Shown here: positions 31,454 to 42,630 of the stretch, one piece after another | How the letters are laid out: each line of letters starts with the position of its first letter | How positions within the stretch are numbered: the first letter of the stretch is position 1 | NCBI GenBank assembly: GCA_036346405.1 | Contig: CM070567.1 | Coordinates: 47,479,633-47,543,632, forward strand | Origin: Phyllostachys edulis | Taxonomy: Eukaryota; Streptophyta; Magnoliopsida; Poales; Poaceae | Direction of reading: 5' to 3' | Length of the DNA stretch: 64,000 bases | The notes under the pieces: model-generated | The model's database searches: none | What the model was told of the DNA's origin: nothing | What the model saw: only the letters and a program-made list of their open reading frames with translations | Program-made: the position numbers and the translations under genes

Positions 31454-33470
31454 TGTGGATATCATGGGGATATGCTCATGATCTTAGGATGATGTTATAA
31501 TTGACAATGGTGTAGAGGGTTTGCGAAAACATGTGTTTTTGGTAAAAGTTCAGAGGCTGTCAGGCAATAGGCGGTTAGACCGGCCAGGGCGGCGGTCCGA
31601 CCAGCCTGTGTGGCAGTCTGTCCGGCCACCACTGGGGGTCAGATTGGCCAAGCCTCGGGTCTAGTGGCTGGCGGTCAGATCGGCCATAGGCGGCGGTCTG
31701 ACCAGCCATTAAGTGGCTTTGAGTCTGGAGCTAGGCTAAAAATAAAGGGTGTTGGCAAGAGAGGAGATTCTCCTACACTTGGTCTCATAATTTTTGGAGC
31801 TTTAAGTCGAAAGTTCTATTCGTTTGAATTTTCTAGAGAGGTTTCGGATTTCTAGAGAGGAAATTTGGCTAAGTCCCTTTGCTGGGCGGTCAGACCGGCT
31901 AGGGGTGGCGGTCTGATTGATTTTGCCATGTTCGCCGGCCAGCTTGGTGGCGATGTTTGTTGGTTAGGTTAAATTCATGGATTTTAGTGCATATGTGTTG
32001 CATGATGCATATTTTGACTAACGTGGGTCAAGTTTTGAAGAACTTGTTCCCGGAATTGATTTCTTGGTCTATTATTGTGCAGGAGGCTTGGAGGTCATCG
32101 ACGGTCAATGGCGAGGATGATCGGGACTAGGCTTAGAGAGTTGAGGTTCAGAATGATTGAGAATGCCGGGTGAAGTTAGTGGACTCAAGCATGGCACAAA
32201 ATGGACAAGGATGACCGAACAGGAAGTTCGGTGCGACGGGTTGTATCAAGTGGCGCGGGAGTCGGTGCAATTGCCATGGTGGTTTCAGTGGGAGCCGGAT
32301 GGGAGGGACTGGCCGACATGAAGAGAGACGTTGATCAACATACACGTGGCAAAGTATGAGATTGCTCATGAAGATTGGACCCGGTCTTTGGGGAAAGATT
32401 GAGAAGGGGTATTTTGGTAACTTCACTAAAATACCGCCTTGATTGCTTTTGGCTAAATCGCAGTGCAAACCGGCATAAGGAGAAGTGGTTTAGGTCAAGA
32501 GTAGATGAAGACGACGCTTTGAAAAGCGTGCATGAGTAAAACCCGTTTGTGTGTGGGCTTAATGGGTGCCTGTTTAGGTGTCTTCCTCTAGAAGCTAGCT
32601 TTCACTACAAAAGGGGAGGGTGCTGGTTGTGCACCTCCCAACTCTTGTATTGAAGAAACCCTAGTTTGTGTTTAGGGAGAGGAAAGTGGAGAGGTTATGG
32701 TTTTAGAGAGTTATATTGATTGTGTGCTCAAGTGTTGAGCTTTTGTCCTCCAGAATGAAGTGGCTGTAAACCAACGTCAATCTCAAATCAATCCAAATAA
32801 GATTCCTAAAGATAAGTCTCTTCTTGTTCTTGCCCTCTCTTTTGTGATTTTGGGGCTTTCTTTGATCTTTTGGTTTTCCTTTGGTTTCTGGCCTGGATCT
32901 TGCTTTCTATGACATGTGAGAATGCATCTAGGATCATCTAGATCATCTTTTACCCACGAGCATATTTTTGGATCATATTTTGGTTTTGACTCAGTTTTGA
33001 AGCGACCTTCACTCAAACGGAAAAAGGTTAAAACTTTGACAATGATCTTAACGATCCTTGATTAAAATAGGTTCCTGACATCCTAGAGAAGGCATGTTTC
33101 AAGTTTCGTGAAGTTTGGAGTTGAGGATTAAAAGTTAGACCAATTTATGATTTTTAGTTCGGGCTGATTTTACTGTTTATCATATTAGAGGTCAGATCGC
33201 CCCTTGTGAGACGTCTGACCGCTAGGCCAAAGGTCAGACCACCCATTTGAGAGGTCTGACCGCCCAACTCATTTGGTTTTGAGTTTTTGGTGATTTTGGT
33301 CTATTTTCTTCGGGGTTTTGATTGGATTCAATACAAATCTTCCGCTATACTTGTATGTTGATCTTCATAGCTCTCATAGCTATTGGAGTGAAAATCGTGT
33401 TGAATCCGATCAAGGTGAAAAAGAGACAGTGCTCCTATTCACCCCCTCTAGTCGCCTTTTCGGTCCAACG
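31454..33470 (+). repeat. 3' LTR of the Sirevirus
   Basis: 2,017 bases matching 18818-20808 along its length with scattered differences. It ends CGGTCCAACG where the family has CCAACA. It is followed by TTACC, the probable target duplication. Confidence 0.9.
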
Positions 33471-33657
33471 TTACCCACCTAGCGATGATGTTGGCTACGA
33501 CTAGGTATTCTTCCATCCCCAGTCCTTTGTCGCGCCGGTAGATGGAGTACGTTGGTTGGTATGTGAAGTTGGCCCCCCACATCATGTCCCGAAGTAGCGC
33601 CGAGTATCCATCAACATCTTCAGCTTGGGTCTCCTTGTCGAGGTATTGACGACTCAT
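33471..33657 (-). pseudogene. Extra ORF upstream of gag in the gypsy element, 5' part
   Basis: An ATG at 33655-33657, about 200 bases after the primer site, opens a frame with DVDGYSALLRDMMWGANF and GMEEYLVVANIIARW that runs into the Sirevirus LTR. The frame resumes at 18811 and ends at 18300, giving an original protein of roughly 235 residues. I recognise no domain. It differs from gag and has no zinc knuckle. Extra ORFs between the 5' LTR and gag are known in some plant gypsy lineages (for example Ogre/Tat), but this element has a chromodomain-like integrase tail. Confidence 0.55.
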
Positions 33658-33860
33658 CTAAACATAGGAAGGACAAGGTAAGAGAAAAAGTTAGTTTTGC
33701 AAATCAAAAGAGAATAGGGTAAGAAATGATACTAAGATGGATGAGGAATAAAAGATGTTTATAACTTAAACTTTCTGAAATGTTTTGCTAATTTGAAGAT
33801 AAGTTGGCTTAAAGACTTGCTAACACTAACGCCAGTGCTATTTTAACCTACAGTCAGTAT

Positions 33861-33873
33861 GACTCTGATACCA
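33861..33873 (-). promoter_or_regulatory. Primer-binding site of the gypsy chromovirus
   Basis: The minus strand reads TGGTATCAGAGTC four bases inside the 5' LTR boundary, complementary to initiator Met tRNA. It fixes the element's orientation and identifies the right-hand LTR as the 5' one. Confidence 0.9.
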
Positions 33874-34348
33874 ACGTTGTAAGTACCCTCGGGTTATTTC
33901 TGTAAGACCGAGGCCTTCCCGATCTTAAGGAAATAACTCCGGGCCTTAAGTAAATGAATTCCATCTTAACTTCATCTAAGTGAGAAGACCCGGTCGTCCT
34001 AGAGCCCCGAGAACCATGTACACCACCTCTTTGCTGGTACTACATGGTAGCCGGTTCCCCCAACAGCCGAATACACACTTAAACAAGTTAAAAGGGAATT
34101 AAAAAAAATAGCGTGTGTGACTGTGTTGGCTCCCAAGATCTGCGACCAACACGACTATACTCTTAACAACATCAATCACAAGTCATACAAGGCATACATT
34201 GATATTACATAGTGACATACAACAATAGTTAAAGTCTACAACTATTATAGTAGGGCCGACTGGCCAAATCCAAAATAATACAACAAGTAGTAGCGAAAGT
34301 AAGCAAAATAAACAAAAGTCCAGCAATAGTGTGCCTCATAATCCATGG

Positions 34349-34480
34349 CAACCAACTGGGAGTTAGATAAAAGCACTACTCGTTAGCGTCGCCAAAATCA
34401 GCACTAAGGAAAACCCATGGCAACCAACTGGGAGTTAGATAAAAGCACTACTCGTTAGCGTCGCCAAAATTGGCGCTAAC
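34349..34480. repeat. Tandem duplication of about 66 bp within the 5' LTR
   Basis: The block with GGCAACCAACTGGGAGTTAG through CGTTAGCGTCGCCAAAAT occurs twice back to back. The corresponding place in the other LTR (near 9600-9660) has one copy, so the duplication happened after insertion. Confidence 0.85.
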
Positions 34481-36536
34481 GAACTCGTCAGGCGTAGTAT
34501 CGTCTTCACTTGAATTTGCAGCACCCGGGTTAAGTACAAAATGTACTCGCAAGTTTTACACAAAGTAAAAATTATTTATGCTTAGAGGACATTCAAAGGA
34601 TGGCATTAGTGGCTTAGTTTTGCAGAAAATGCAACAACTTTCATCCTACACAAACTAGTTTTCAATTGCCATTTTGTAAACAAATTTTAAGTGAAAGGAA
34701 AACATGTGACAAAGATAATCATAAATATATAAATAGAGCATACAATATGAAAGTGGCAGCCCACTTTAATAAACTAACATGCATGAATACCCGTTCATGC
34801 CGAATACCGCGTTGTAACCATATCAATTTTAATTGAAAGTCTAACGATGACGTCTCCCAAACCAAGTGTTGTCCATCACCGTGGACACGTCTATTCGAAT
34901 AGTTTAATCCCTGCAGGGGAATACTACTTTACCCACATGACTTGATTAGCCCGTAAGCCTCCGGTTAATAACACACTTTCTAAGGTATGCCGGCCAGGGA
35001 AATCGAGATTTGGTACTTGTTAGCAAGAAAGCCCTATTGAGATAAGTCCCACATGTGAGATGAACCCCAAACTTAGTACGAACAACCAATAGCGTTTGCT
35101 AAGCGGGCTCGCAAGTTGTGTTGGTGATACCGATACAATGTAAATAAAGAAAAAGAGCACTCCTATGTGCATTATAGAAAATTGCATCGGATCCTACGAA
35201 CAGATGATCGAACACAAATGTCCTCACACCACCTGAGACTTAACCCAATAAAACCTTCCCCTTACTTGACCAAGCGGCTCCCAACCCACATGTGGTAGTA
35301 CGATAGTTACTTGGAATGACAGCCTATGGCTCGGTCTTTAACAATGCGGACAAGTCTACCACATACCCGAGTCTCGTGCACGAAGGCACCCTCACTAACA
35401 ACGTCTTGTCCAGACCAAAAACCATTTGAAATAGCAAAGTTTAGACTCAAATGACCAGATACGAAGATCTGGACCAAAAATAAAAAAAATGATAAGTGTG
35501 AGGTGTTTTCCATGATTGACGGGCTAATCCCGTTAACCATACTAACACACCTCTAGACTTGCATGGCTAAGCACGCAATAAACAAAATAGAATATCATCA
35601 CAACTATCTATCCTTAAGCATATATGTACTGGAAAATAACAAGGATAACATCAAGAGTAGGACATAACTAACTACACATCACAAAAATATTGGCATATCG
35701 AAATAGCATGCAAGCAATTATCATTGCATTTCAAAACACTACTTATCAAAAGCTAGGATCAACGTGATACAAAATGAAATTTCAAATGATGCTTGCCTTG
35801 CTGGAACTTAAGTTGCTCACTCTCGATGGCATATGAGTCTACGTCGACCACTTCGGATTCTATACAAAAACAAAATCGAATCAACACCGAGAAAAACCTA
35901 AAAATTTAAAGTGCTAAAAAATGCATGAATTTTATACAGTAGCTAGATGATGATTTTATATGAATTTAGCTGAAAGAATTATTCAATTTGGATTTAAGAT
36001 GAGAGAGTTATGGCAGTTTGAAAATCAGGTTTTGGAAAAAGGCTGAAAAATATATTTCGGTTACTATTAATCCAAAATGCAATTTTTCGCACAATTTTGT
36101 AGAACAGTGGTGGAGAAAAGGATTATATAGTAAAATATAGAATATAATTACAATACTAAAATAACATGGTTCAACTCATTTGGATTTAAAAAGAATTAGT
36201 TACGAATTTTCAAAGTTAAATGCATTTTCTAGTGTAAAACTAATTCGGTTATGGATCAATCTCTAAAAACTATATTTTCTGGGATAGAGACATATTTGAA
36301 ACCTAATCCAAAATAAATTTTACTTAATAATAAAAATATCAAAATTGGTTTCACTTGATTTTCAGTAGAGATGAATTAGTTATGCATTTTTGAAGTTAAT
36401 TGCATTTTTCAGTGGAACAATAATTCATTTTGGAATTTCCTAAAGCAATTAATACTTTTTGTACCGAGCGCTACACTAGCCTCTGACTTTGATAGCGGGA
36501 CCTACGCAGATTTTAATTCTTTTCCATTTAATTTCC

Positions 36537-39500
36537 TGAATTTGAAAGAGTTTTATTGCTTTAAAAATTAATTAAAGTTATTATTTTGTTGGATTTTCTG
36601 AATTTGAAAGAGTTTTATTGCTTTATTTGAATTTCTAAAGTTTTAAAAGGAAAAAATAAAATCTATTAATGTTTTTGAAGTTTTATTTGAGTTAAAATTG
36701 AAAAATAAAAATTTAATTATCTTACGGAATTTTAAAAGCCTTTCCTTAATTATTTTAAATCCAAAATAAATTTAATTGCAAAACCTATTACCAACTTTAA
36801 GTTTGAATTATTTTATTTAAGTCCAAAATAATTCTAGGGATTTCGTGAATTTTTCTAAAATTTTTGGAATTTATTTACTATTTTCTAAAGCTTATTTGAA
36901 TTAATCTAATTAATTAAATTAAGAAATCAATTTAAAATCTAGATTTGCCTTTGTGCCGAATCCTCCACTGTGCAGCCCATTTCATTTTCTTTTCATTAAG
37001 CAAACCGCCCACCCATATCCCTCTCTCTCCTCTTTGAAGCCCTTTGTTGACCTCGCTTTCCTTTCTTGGCGTGGGCAAAGATTGCTTGTCCCCGCCTTTC
37101 TTCTCCACGCCGCGCCTACGCCCAAAACCGCCATGGCCACTCCGAGTGAGCTCACAACGAACGCGCCCCCAACCGCCCCACGTCTCACTTGCAGTCCACG
37201 CGACGACCGCGCCCGTCTCCGCTTGACCCTACCCTTCCGTTTTCTCTCGCAAGCGTCTTGCTGAACCCTGCAGGCCGCCGCCACGACCCCACGATCTCCT
37301 CGCCGCTCCAATGCTCCCCAGCCCCTATAAAAGGATGCTCCGGGTGCGCCTTCCTCCTCACAACTCAACACCGCCACCCGTTGCCACTCTCCTCTCCCCT
37401 AGCGCCCCAATTTCGAGTTCTTTCGCCGGCGACCGAAGAAGCTCGGATCTTTGATTGCGCCGCCACCGGAGCCACTCCACCCTCGTCGTCCACACCGCCG
37501 TCGTCGTCATGAAGTCAGGCGCCCGCTCGCCACGGAGGACCCTCAGAGCCGCCATTTAAATTGTTGCACCGCATCACCGCTTTCTCCTCGCCGACCGCCT
37601 CCGTACTCTTCTCGTCGTGTGGGTGAGCACACCAGGACCGCCACGTCCTCCTCTCTCTTCTCGTACCTTCGCCACTCTGCCGCCACAAGCATGTGAGAAG
37701 CGCCGGCGACTATCGGCTCGTCATGGCGCTATTGTCCCTACTTCTGTTGCCCGACCGCATAAGCGCCACCGTGTGCGCCACCTCAGCGTTGGATCCGATG
37801 TGTCACCAAATCAGCGCAACCCCCTGAGCCAAAAATCCTGTGGGCTTAGTCCACATGAACCGTGTCTATGACACGTGGGGCCCGCATGTCAGAATTTTAT
37901 TTAAAATTCTTTAATTCTGAAAATCTTAGGGCTGACGTCACCCTTGCGCAGTAAATGGTTTTTTTTCCCTTAGAAAGATAATTCGGGGAATTCATTTAAA
38001 ATGCAGATTTAGTATTAAACTTCTAAAATCCATATCTTTTACATCCAAGCTCCGATTTGTGTGTTTCAAATTGCTAAATTTGTATAAAATTATTACATAG
38101 CTAAATAAAATAAAATTATTTGATTTGGAGTTAGTTTGAATTGTATATTTGAATTTATTTGAATTTCAATTGATTTGTCGTATTTTCGCGTTTAGACTTC
38201 GACGATTCCGGAGAGTTCGATCCTTCTGAAGACTTAGAATTTTAAGACTTCAACGAAGGCAAGTTATACCATTGACCATATTGCTCCCAGTATTTTAAAG
38301 TTATTTCATTCAGTTTTTAAATTATTAAATGCATACATACTTTTATTCAATTATTTCAAGTCCCTGTTTAAATACTTAGATATTCCAATTTCTATTGTAT
38401 GGCCAATTTGAATATTGAAATGTCATTCACTTGTCACCAATAGATAACTTATTATGGAAAATATTCACATGCTTCGCAAATGCTTAGACCATGATTACAA
38501 TTTTTGGGAGGATTTAGCCAAATCATTTCAAATTGATTTGAACTTGAATCTATGGTATTGTTCTACCATAGAGAATTCGTAAAGGTGGTTTCATTCAAAA
38601 TAAAATAAAAAATGGTTTGGATTTGGGCGAAACAGATGAATGGTGGGTGCAGGTTTTTGCACGGGTTTAATCTAGTTAGGATTAAAGCCTAGGGTTTGAT
38701 TTGAAAGACGCCCAAGTCAATTAAGGACCGGTCTTTGAGTGTATTTTGCTATGCCTTACCGTACCACCACATGTCTTGTATGGCCAGGACCTGGCTTATT
38801 AATTTGGGCCTCATAGATATATGTGCTGTGTTGTATGTGTGGGTGTCGGTTAGACAATAGTCCCACCTGGCGCAAGAGGGGGCTCCCGGAGGATGGTTAG
38901 TCCAATGAAAGCGAAACCTTAGCAGGTATGAGTACTTTGAGGTAGATCATTGTAACGGCCTTGTGATAATTGCTTTGTCACACGCCTTGGGAAGCGTGGA
39001 TTGGCTGACTCAAAGAGCAAATTATCTCGTGTGGGTAAAGCTGTACAAACTCTGCAGAGTAGAAACTATTCGAATAGCCGCGTTCACGGTCATAGACATG
39101 CTAGCAAAGCCACTTTGAGTTAGACTTGTTTTTGGTTTTAAAAATGATTTTAACAGATGTTTTCAGGATGGTTAGTCCTGCGGTAAAATTGGGCGGTTAG
39201 CCATTGTGATAGGAGGGTATCCTTCACCTTTCATGGAGGTTATCCACATTATACAACTGTCATTTAAAATCTGATTTTAGATATAGTATAAAAATGGCCT
39301 TGAAAACTAATATGAGTATTTAAACTAAAAATACTGCTTTATGCAAATAAACCCTGCCAATATCATTTGTCTACTTTATGCATGCATCATAACTCAATAT
39401 TGGGTGTAACTTGCGAGCACGGTAGTTGTGCTCATTCTTGTTGAATATCTTTATTCAGGAGAAGACTTCTACTTGGATGTTGAGGACACTGACGCTTAGG

Positions 39501-39738
39501 CTACGCCCCCAGACGATTGCCTGTGGCGGATCGTTTTGGCCTACAACTACTGCTTTTGCTTCCGTTGTGTTATTTATTTATTTATTTGGCATTAGGCCCA
39601 TTTGTATTAAACTCTGATTTATTATTAATGCAATGCGCGATATGTTTATGATATCATTTTTGTGACTGTGTACACTGGAAATCCTGGACTGGTGTATGAA
39701 CACAGAGGATTCGGGATCTTTCGTTCCCGGGTTCAACA
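36537..39738 (+). repeat. Foreign LTR-like segment within the gypsy 5' LTR
   Basis: 3.2 kb without a counterpart in the other LTR. It ends in TTCGTTCCCGGGTTCAACA, which looks like the 3' end of a gypsy LTR, and contains a GC-rich block (37100-37860) with a CCTATAAAAGGATGC TATA region at 37325-37339 and a leader-like sequence after it. The left border (TGAATTTGAAAG) does not look like an LTR start, and no target duplication matches. Best read as a truncated solo LTR of another family, with loss of the neighbouring host-LTR bases. Confidence 0.5.
37327..37336 (+). promoter_or_regulatory. TATA box of the foreign LTR
   Basis: TATAAAAGGA inside a CCCC-rich context at the 3' edge of a GC-rich block, followed by a pyrimidine/CA-rich leader. 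This is typical of gypsy LTR promoters in grasses. Confidence 0.5.
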
Positions 39739-41238
39739 ACGACGGCTGAGTCGGCCTAGAATGGCGGCGAGCCAGAGATGGGCGGCAGTGCCTTTCAGCC
39801 AAACGTGCATGCACAATAAGAGCTCTGCATTGTCCACTTAAGCGGGTGCCACAGCATCTACTATACTCAGGGATGTTACCTGAGTGAATAAGAGTGGTTG
39901 GGGATGACCGGAGTAGCCTTGCCAATGGCGAGGTCCACGGCGGCGATAAGTTTCAATGCAGAGAGAAGATCCTAAGGAGGGAGAGAGGCAAATGGATGCC
40001 AGAGCAGCTCAAAGAAACTTAGTGGATGGTGAAAATAGAAGGGATTGGGGAATGCCTTACCGGCCGGAGCTGGAGACGAAGACTAAGGTCCTTCGGTTGA
40101 AAAAAAGGAAAACTCTGAAATTCGTAGGCTCCTGCGATGCATTGAGTAAAAGAATTGAGGGGAAACGATTCTTACACCTAAAGGCACAAGGTGACGTGCT
40201 TCAGCGAGGAAAATACCCACTGAAGACACCAAAGGCACGGTGGAGCTTCACGGTGTAGTGGTGGGTGCGCTTTGGAGAGGAAAGTGGCACTGCGGCGTTC
40301 CGGGAGCTACAAGGCACGTCATGAGCTGAGGTTAGCTTAGATGGCTAAGGTGATGAACGGAGAAGATAGAGGACACACTGGAGAGGAGCTCACCCGAGAA
40401 CAGAGCTCAAATAAGCCTCTTCTTCCTCAGCCCCGAGAGGAAGAATGAGGGGACATGAGGGGGCAAGAGGGGGTTTATGCCCGGGCAAGGACGGAAATGG
40501 AAACAACACTAGACGACGACACTCCTAATTGGTGGATCGGAGTGGCGGATTGACAACGTTGACCGGAGCTACTCAGGGCACGGCGGCCACGTGGCGCTCG
40601 ACGCCTGTGCGCGCCTGCTCGAGCTGGACGAAAGCCCTGACCAGTGGGGTCCGCTGGTCAGTGGCTCAAGCCGGGCCGGGTCGGAGCTTGGTGCGATGCG
40701 GTGGCGAGTTGGTCCAGCTGAGTCAAGTGGTGCGGTGCGGGTCTGAGTTTGGTTCAAGTCCCAGGAACAGTACCATGTTTGACTGGTTTGGTTTAATTTG
40801 ATTCTACTTTGACCGACGCTCTAAAAATAGCAAATAAAATTCTAAAAATCTGAAAATAAATAGAGAGGTTTCTCGAATAACCTAGTTCACATAAAATTTT
40901 TATTAACCCACTGTTCATGTATTATTGATAGATTTTTAATTCATTAAAAGAAGGTTTATTAGAAAGGGTTTTGAATTTTTTCAAGGTCAACTTGGTGTCT
41001 AAAAATTTGGTAAAAATTATATTTATTCCTGATAAATATTATAGTATTTGAATAAATTATTTTACAGAGGTCTTTGTAAGTACTTATTTCTATTTTCTTT
41101 TTAGGAGTTGATTTAGGTTATAGTTTAATCTTTGAATACAATTTTCCAAGTACAATAAATGATGCAAATGCTCCAAAAACAATATGCATGCTAATGCGAT
41201 GCATAATAATTATCATTAATTAACTTGGGGCTGTGACA

Positions 41239-42215
41239 ACGAAGGACGTCGATGATGAGAAGATGGATCTGCGGCTGCCTCCTCCGTGTCGCGCCGCCAC
41301 CTCGACGCCCACCTCTCCCGAGGTGCCCCCGGATGGCCGGCTCCACGCCTCCACGTCGCGCCAAAGACCTCGATGCCCGTCGCTGAGGCACCCGGCGGTC
41401 GGCTCAAGACGCCGCCTCCGTGTCGCCGCTTCCTCCGCTGCTGAGCATTGCAATTTCAACTGCGGCATGGTTATTAACATGTCGCGGCTTGGGCTTCGCA
41501 TGGCACGACTCTCACCTCTATTGTGGCCCGATACTCTCTCTCAATCCCTTGTCCTAGCACTAGCTCCTCAGGACGGGGCTCACTCTGCTTGTTCTTCCAC
41601 TCATCGACGCCAAGTAGAGCTCACTCATGGCGGATGATGGGGTAGGTGGGTTGGGGGTCCCATCGGCAGCGCACCTCGGGTGGCTGCCCATGCTCGCCCT
41701 ATTGCTAGGTCCACCCCTGCATGCACGGGGCTTTGATGTGTTAGTTGTTGCAATTGTAACAACCCATGCAGGGCGACTGGAATCATTCATGCATATCCTA
41801 AGGCCCAATACTCCATTTTTTGTTGGGGCAATTTGCTATATGCTACTGAATAGTTTTAGATCTTCACAATATATCACTGATGTCTCACTGATATATGGAC
41901 TCTGGACCCGCATGTCAGCCTCAAAATGAGTGACATATTATGAATCATGTAGGTATTCAGTAGCATATCGTGATTTTTTTTCTTTTTTGTTACTCGTGTT
42001 GTGCTGGGATCTCTAAATATTTGCTTGAGTTCCATATAGGGTGAGTGCATGCATGAGTTGGATTTGGATTTAGGGGTTGATTGTCGGTACTCGGTAAGAT
42101 TAATAGAGCGAGAGGGTATAGCACTAGTTGTGTGTACCCCCGTGTTCGTTAAGAAACTGAAACCCTCATTATTACGGTCAATTGCACTTAAAAACTCAAT
42201 TTGCAAGTTGCACAC
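41239..42215. other. Spacer between two retrotransposons
   Basis: The left 400 bases are GC-rich and continue, in sequence style, from 9000-9131 on the other side of the nested insertion. Open frames here (for example 41627-41929) show no domain and no codon-level conservation that I can judge. A small MITE-like inverted repeat lies at 41838-41968. The last 5 bases, CACAC, are the target duplication of the next element. Confidence 0.6.
41838..41968. repeat. Short MITE-like inverted repeat element
   Basis: ATATGCTACTGAATA (41838-41852) is perfectly inverted at 41954-41968, about 100 bases apart, with weaker pairing outside. The size and AT-richness fit a MITE. Target duplications are not clear, so the superfamily is unassigned. 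Confidence 0.55.
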
Positions 42216-42630
42216 TGTTGACGCCAAAAATCAACACACGAGGTCGCAAATAACCAGATTGCTTCACTTTCGTAGAAGCATACGACTAGTTTTCGAGCAA
42301 ACTAGTAAAGGGGATAATTCTTCAATTACGGCGAAGAACCGGCTGTTTTACAAGCAAGAACAGCAAAGGATACCTACTCCAATCTCGCAGGAGCATGCGG
42401 CTGGTTTACAGGCAAACTAGCAAAGCATAGCTACTTTACTCTAGACCTAGATGCGAAAAGTAGATGAAAAAGAAAAGAACGATTCTGTAGATTGATTTGT
42501 GTGTGTTGTGAATCGGCCATGACCCTCTTCTATTTAAAGGGCGGCAGGTCTTAGCCGTGGGAGCTCAGGACTCCTAAACCGAACCAAATTTACAGATACG
42601 GTTCGGTTATGATCTCCAAACCTTCTATAA
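42216..42630 (-). repeat. Remnant of the 3' LTR (copy B)
   Basis: Nearly identical to 46766-47181, from TGTTGACGCCAAAAATC to ACCTTCTATAAT. The few differences suggest insertion was relatively recent. The remaining 2 kb of this LTR is missing and the break is at about 42631. Confidence 0.9.

Larger units (their letters stand above)
18818..33470 (+). mobile_element. Sirevirus-type copia retrotransposon, itself split by a CACTA element
   Basis: LTRs at 18818-20808 and 31454-33470 begin TGTGGATATC and end near GTCCAA. A primer site TGGTATCAGAG follows the 5' LTR. Flanking TTTCC (18812-18816) and TTACC (33471-33475) agree at four of five positions, with one extra G beside each LTR. Order: gag with CCHC knuckle and long coiled-coil tail, protease, integrase, RT, RNase H (integrase before RT, so copia). 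Sirevirus marks are the long gag, a GWVNAMHEELENFER-type RT entry, repeated GAGGGGGAG purine tracts between pol and the 3' LTR, and repeated near-palindromic LTR motifs. Without the CACTA insert it is about 11.2 kb. Many stops make it inactive. Confidence 0.9.
9132..41238 (-). mobile_element. Nested gypsy chromovirus-type retrotransposon with internal insertions
   Basis: Left LTR 9134-13034 and right LTR 33878-41238 share long similar blocks. Their outer ends are flanked by ACGAA (9127-9131 and 41239-41243), a 5-bp target duplication; two extra T bases sit between the left copy and the LTR. The element reads on the minus strand: 5' LTR on the right, primer site 33861-33873, an extra ORF, gag, protease, RT, RNase H, integrase, chromodomain-like tail, purine tract, 3' LTR on the left. 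RT precedes integrase, as in Ty3/gypsy. A Sirevirus (18818-33470) splits it. With that removed the element is about 17.4 kb, inflated by foreign sequence in the 5' LTR. Confidence 0.85.
33878..41238 (-). repeat. 5' LTR of the gypsy chromovirus, enlarged by foreign sequence
   Basis: The minus strand begins TGTCACAGCCCC at 41238 and ends GGGTACTTACA at 33878. Blocks 33890-36536, 39745-40500 and 40985-41238 match the other LTR. The middle 36537-39738 does not, and 40503-40985 is missing from the other LTR. Part of the duplication in 34349-34480 is unique to this copy. ACGAA follows at 41239. Confidence 0.85.

Noticed and set aside
41233..41637. 134-codon plus-strand ORF after the gypsy LTR
   Set aside because: It starts inside the LTR and is Arg/Pro/Ser-rich without a domain; the reverse strand is equally open.
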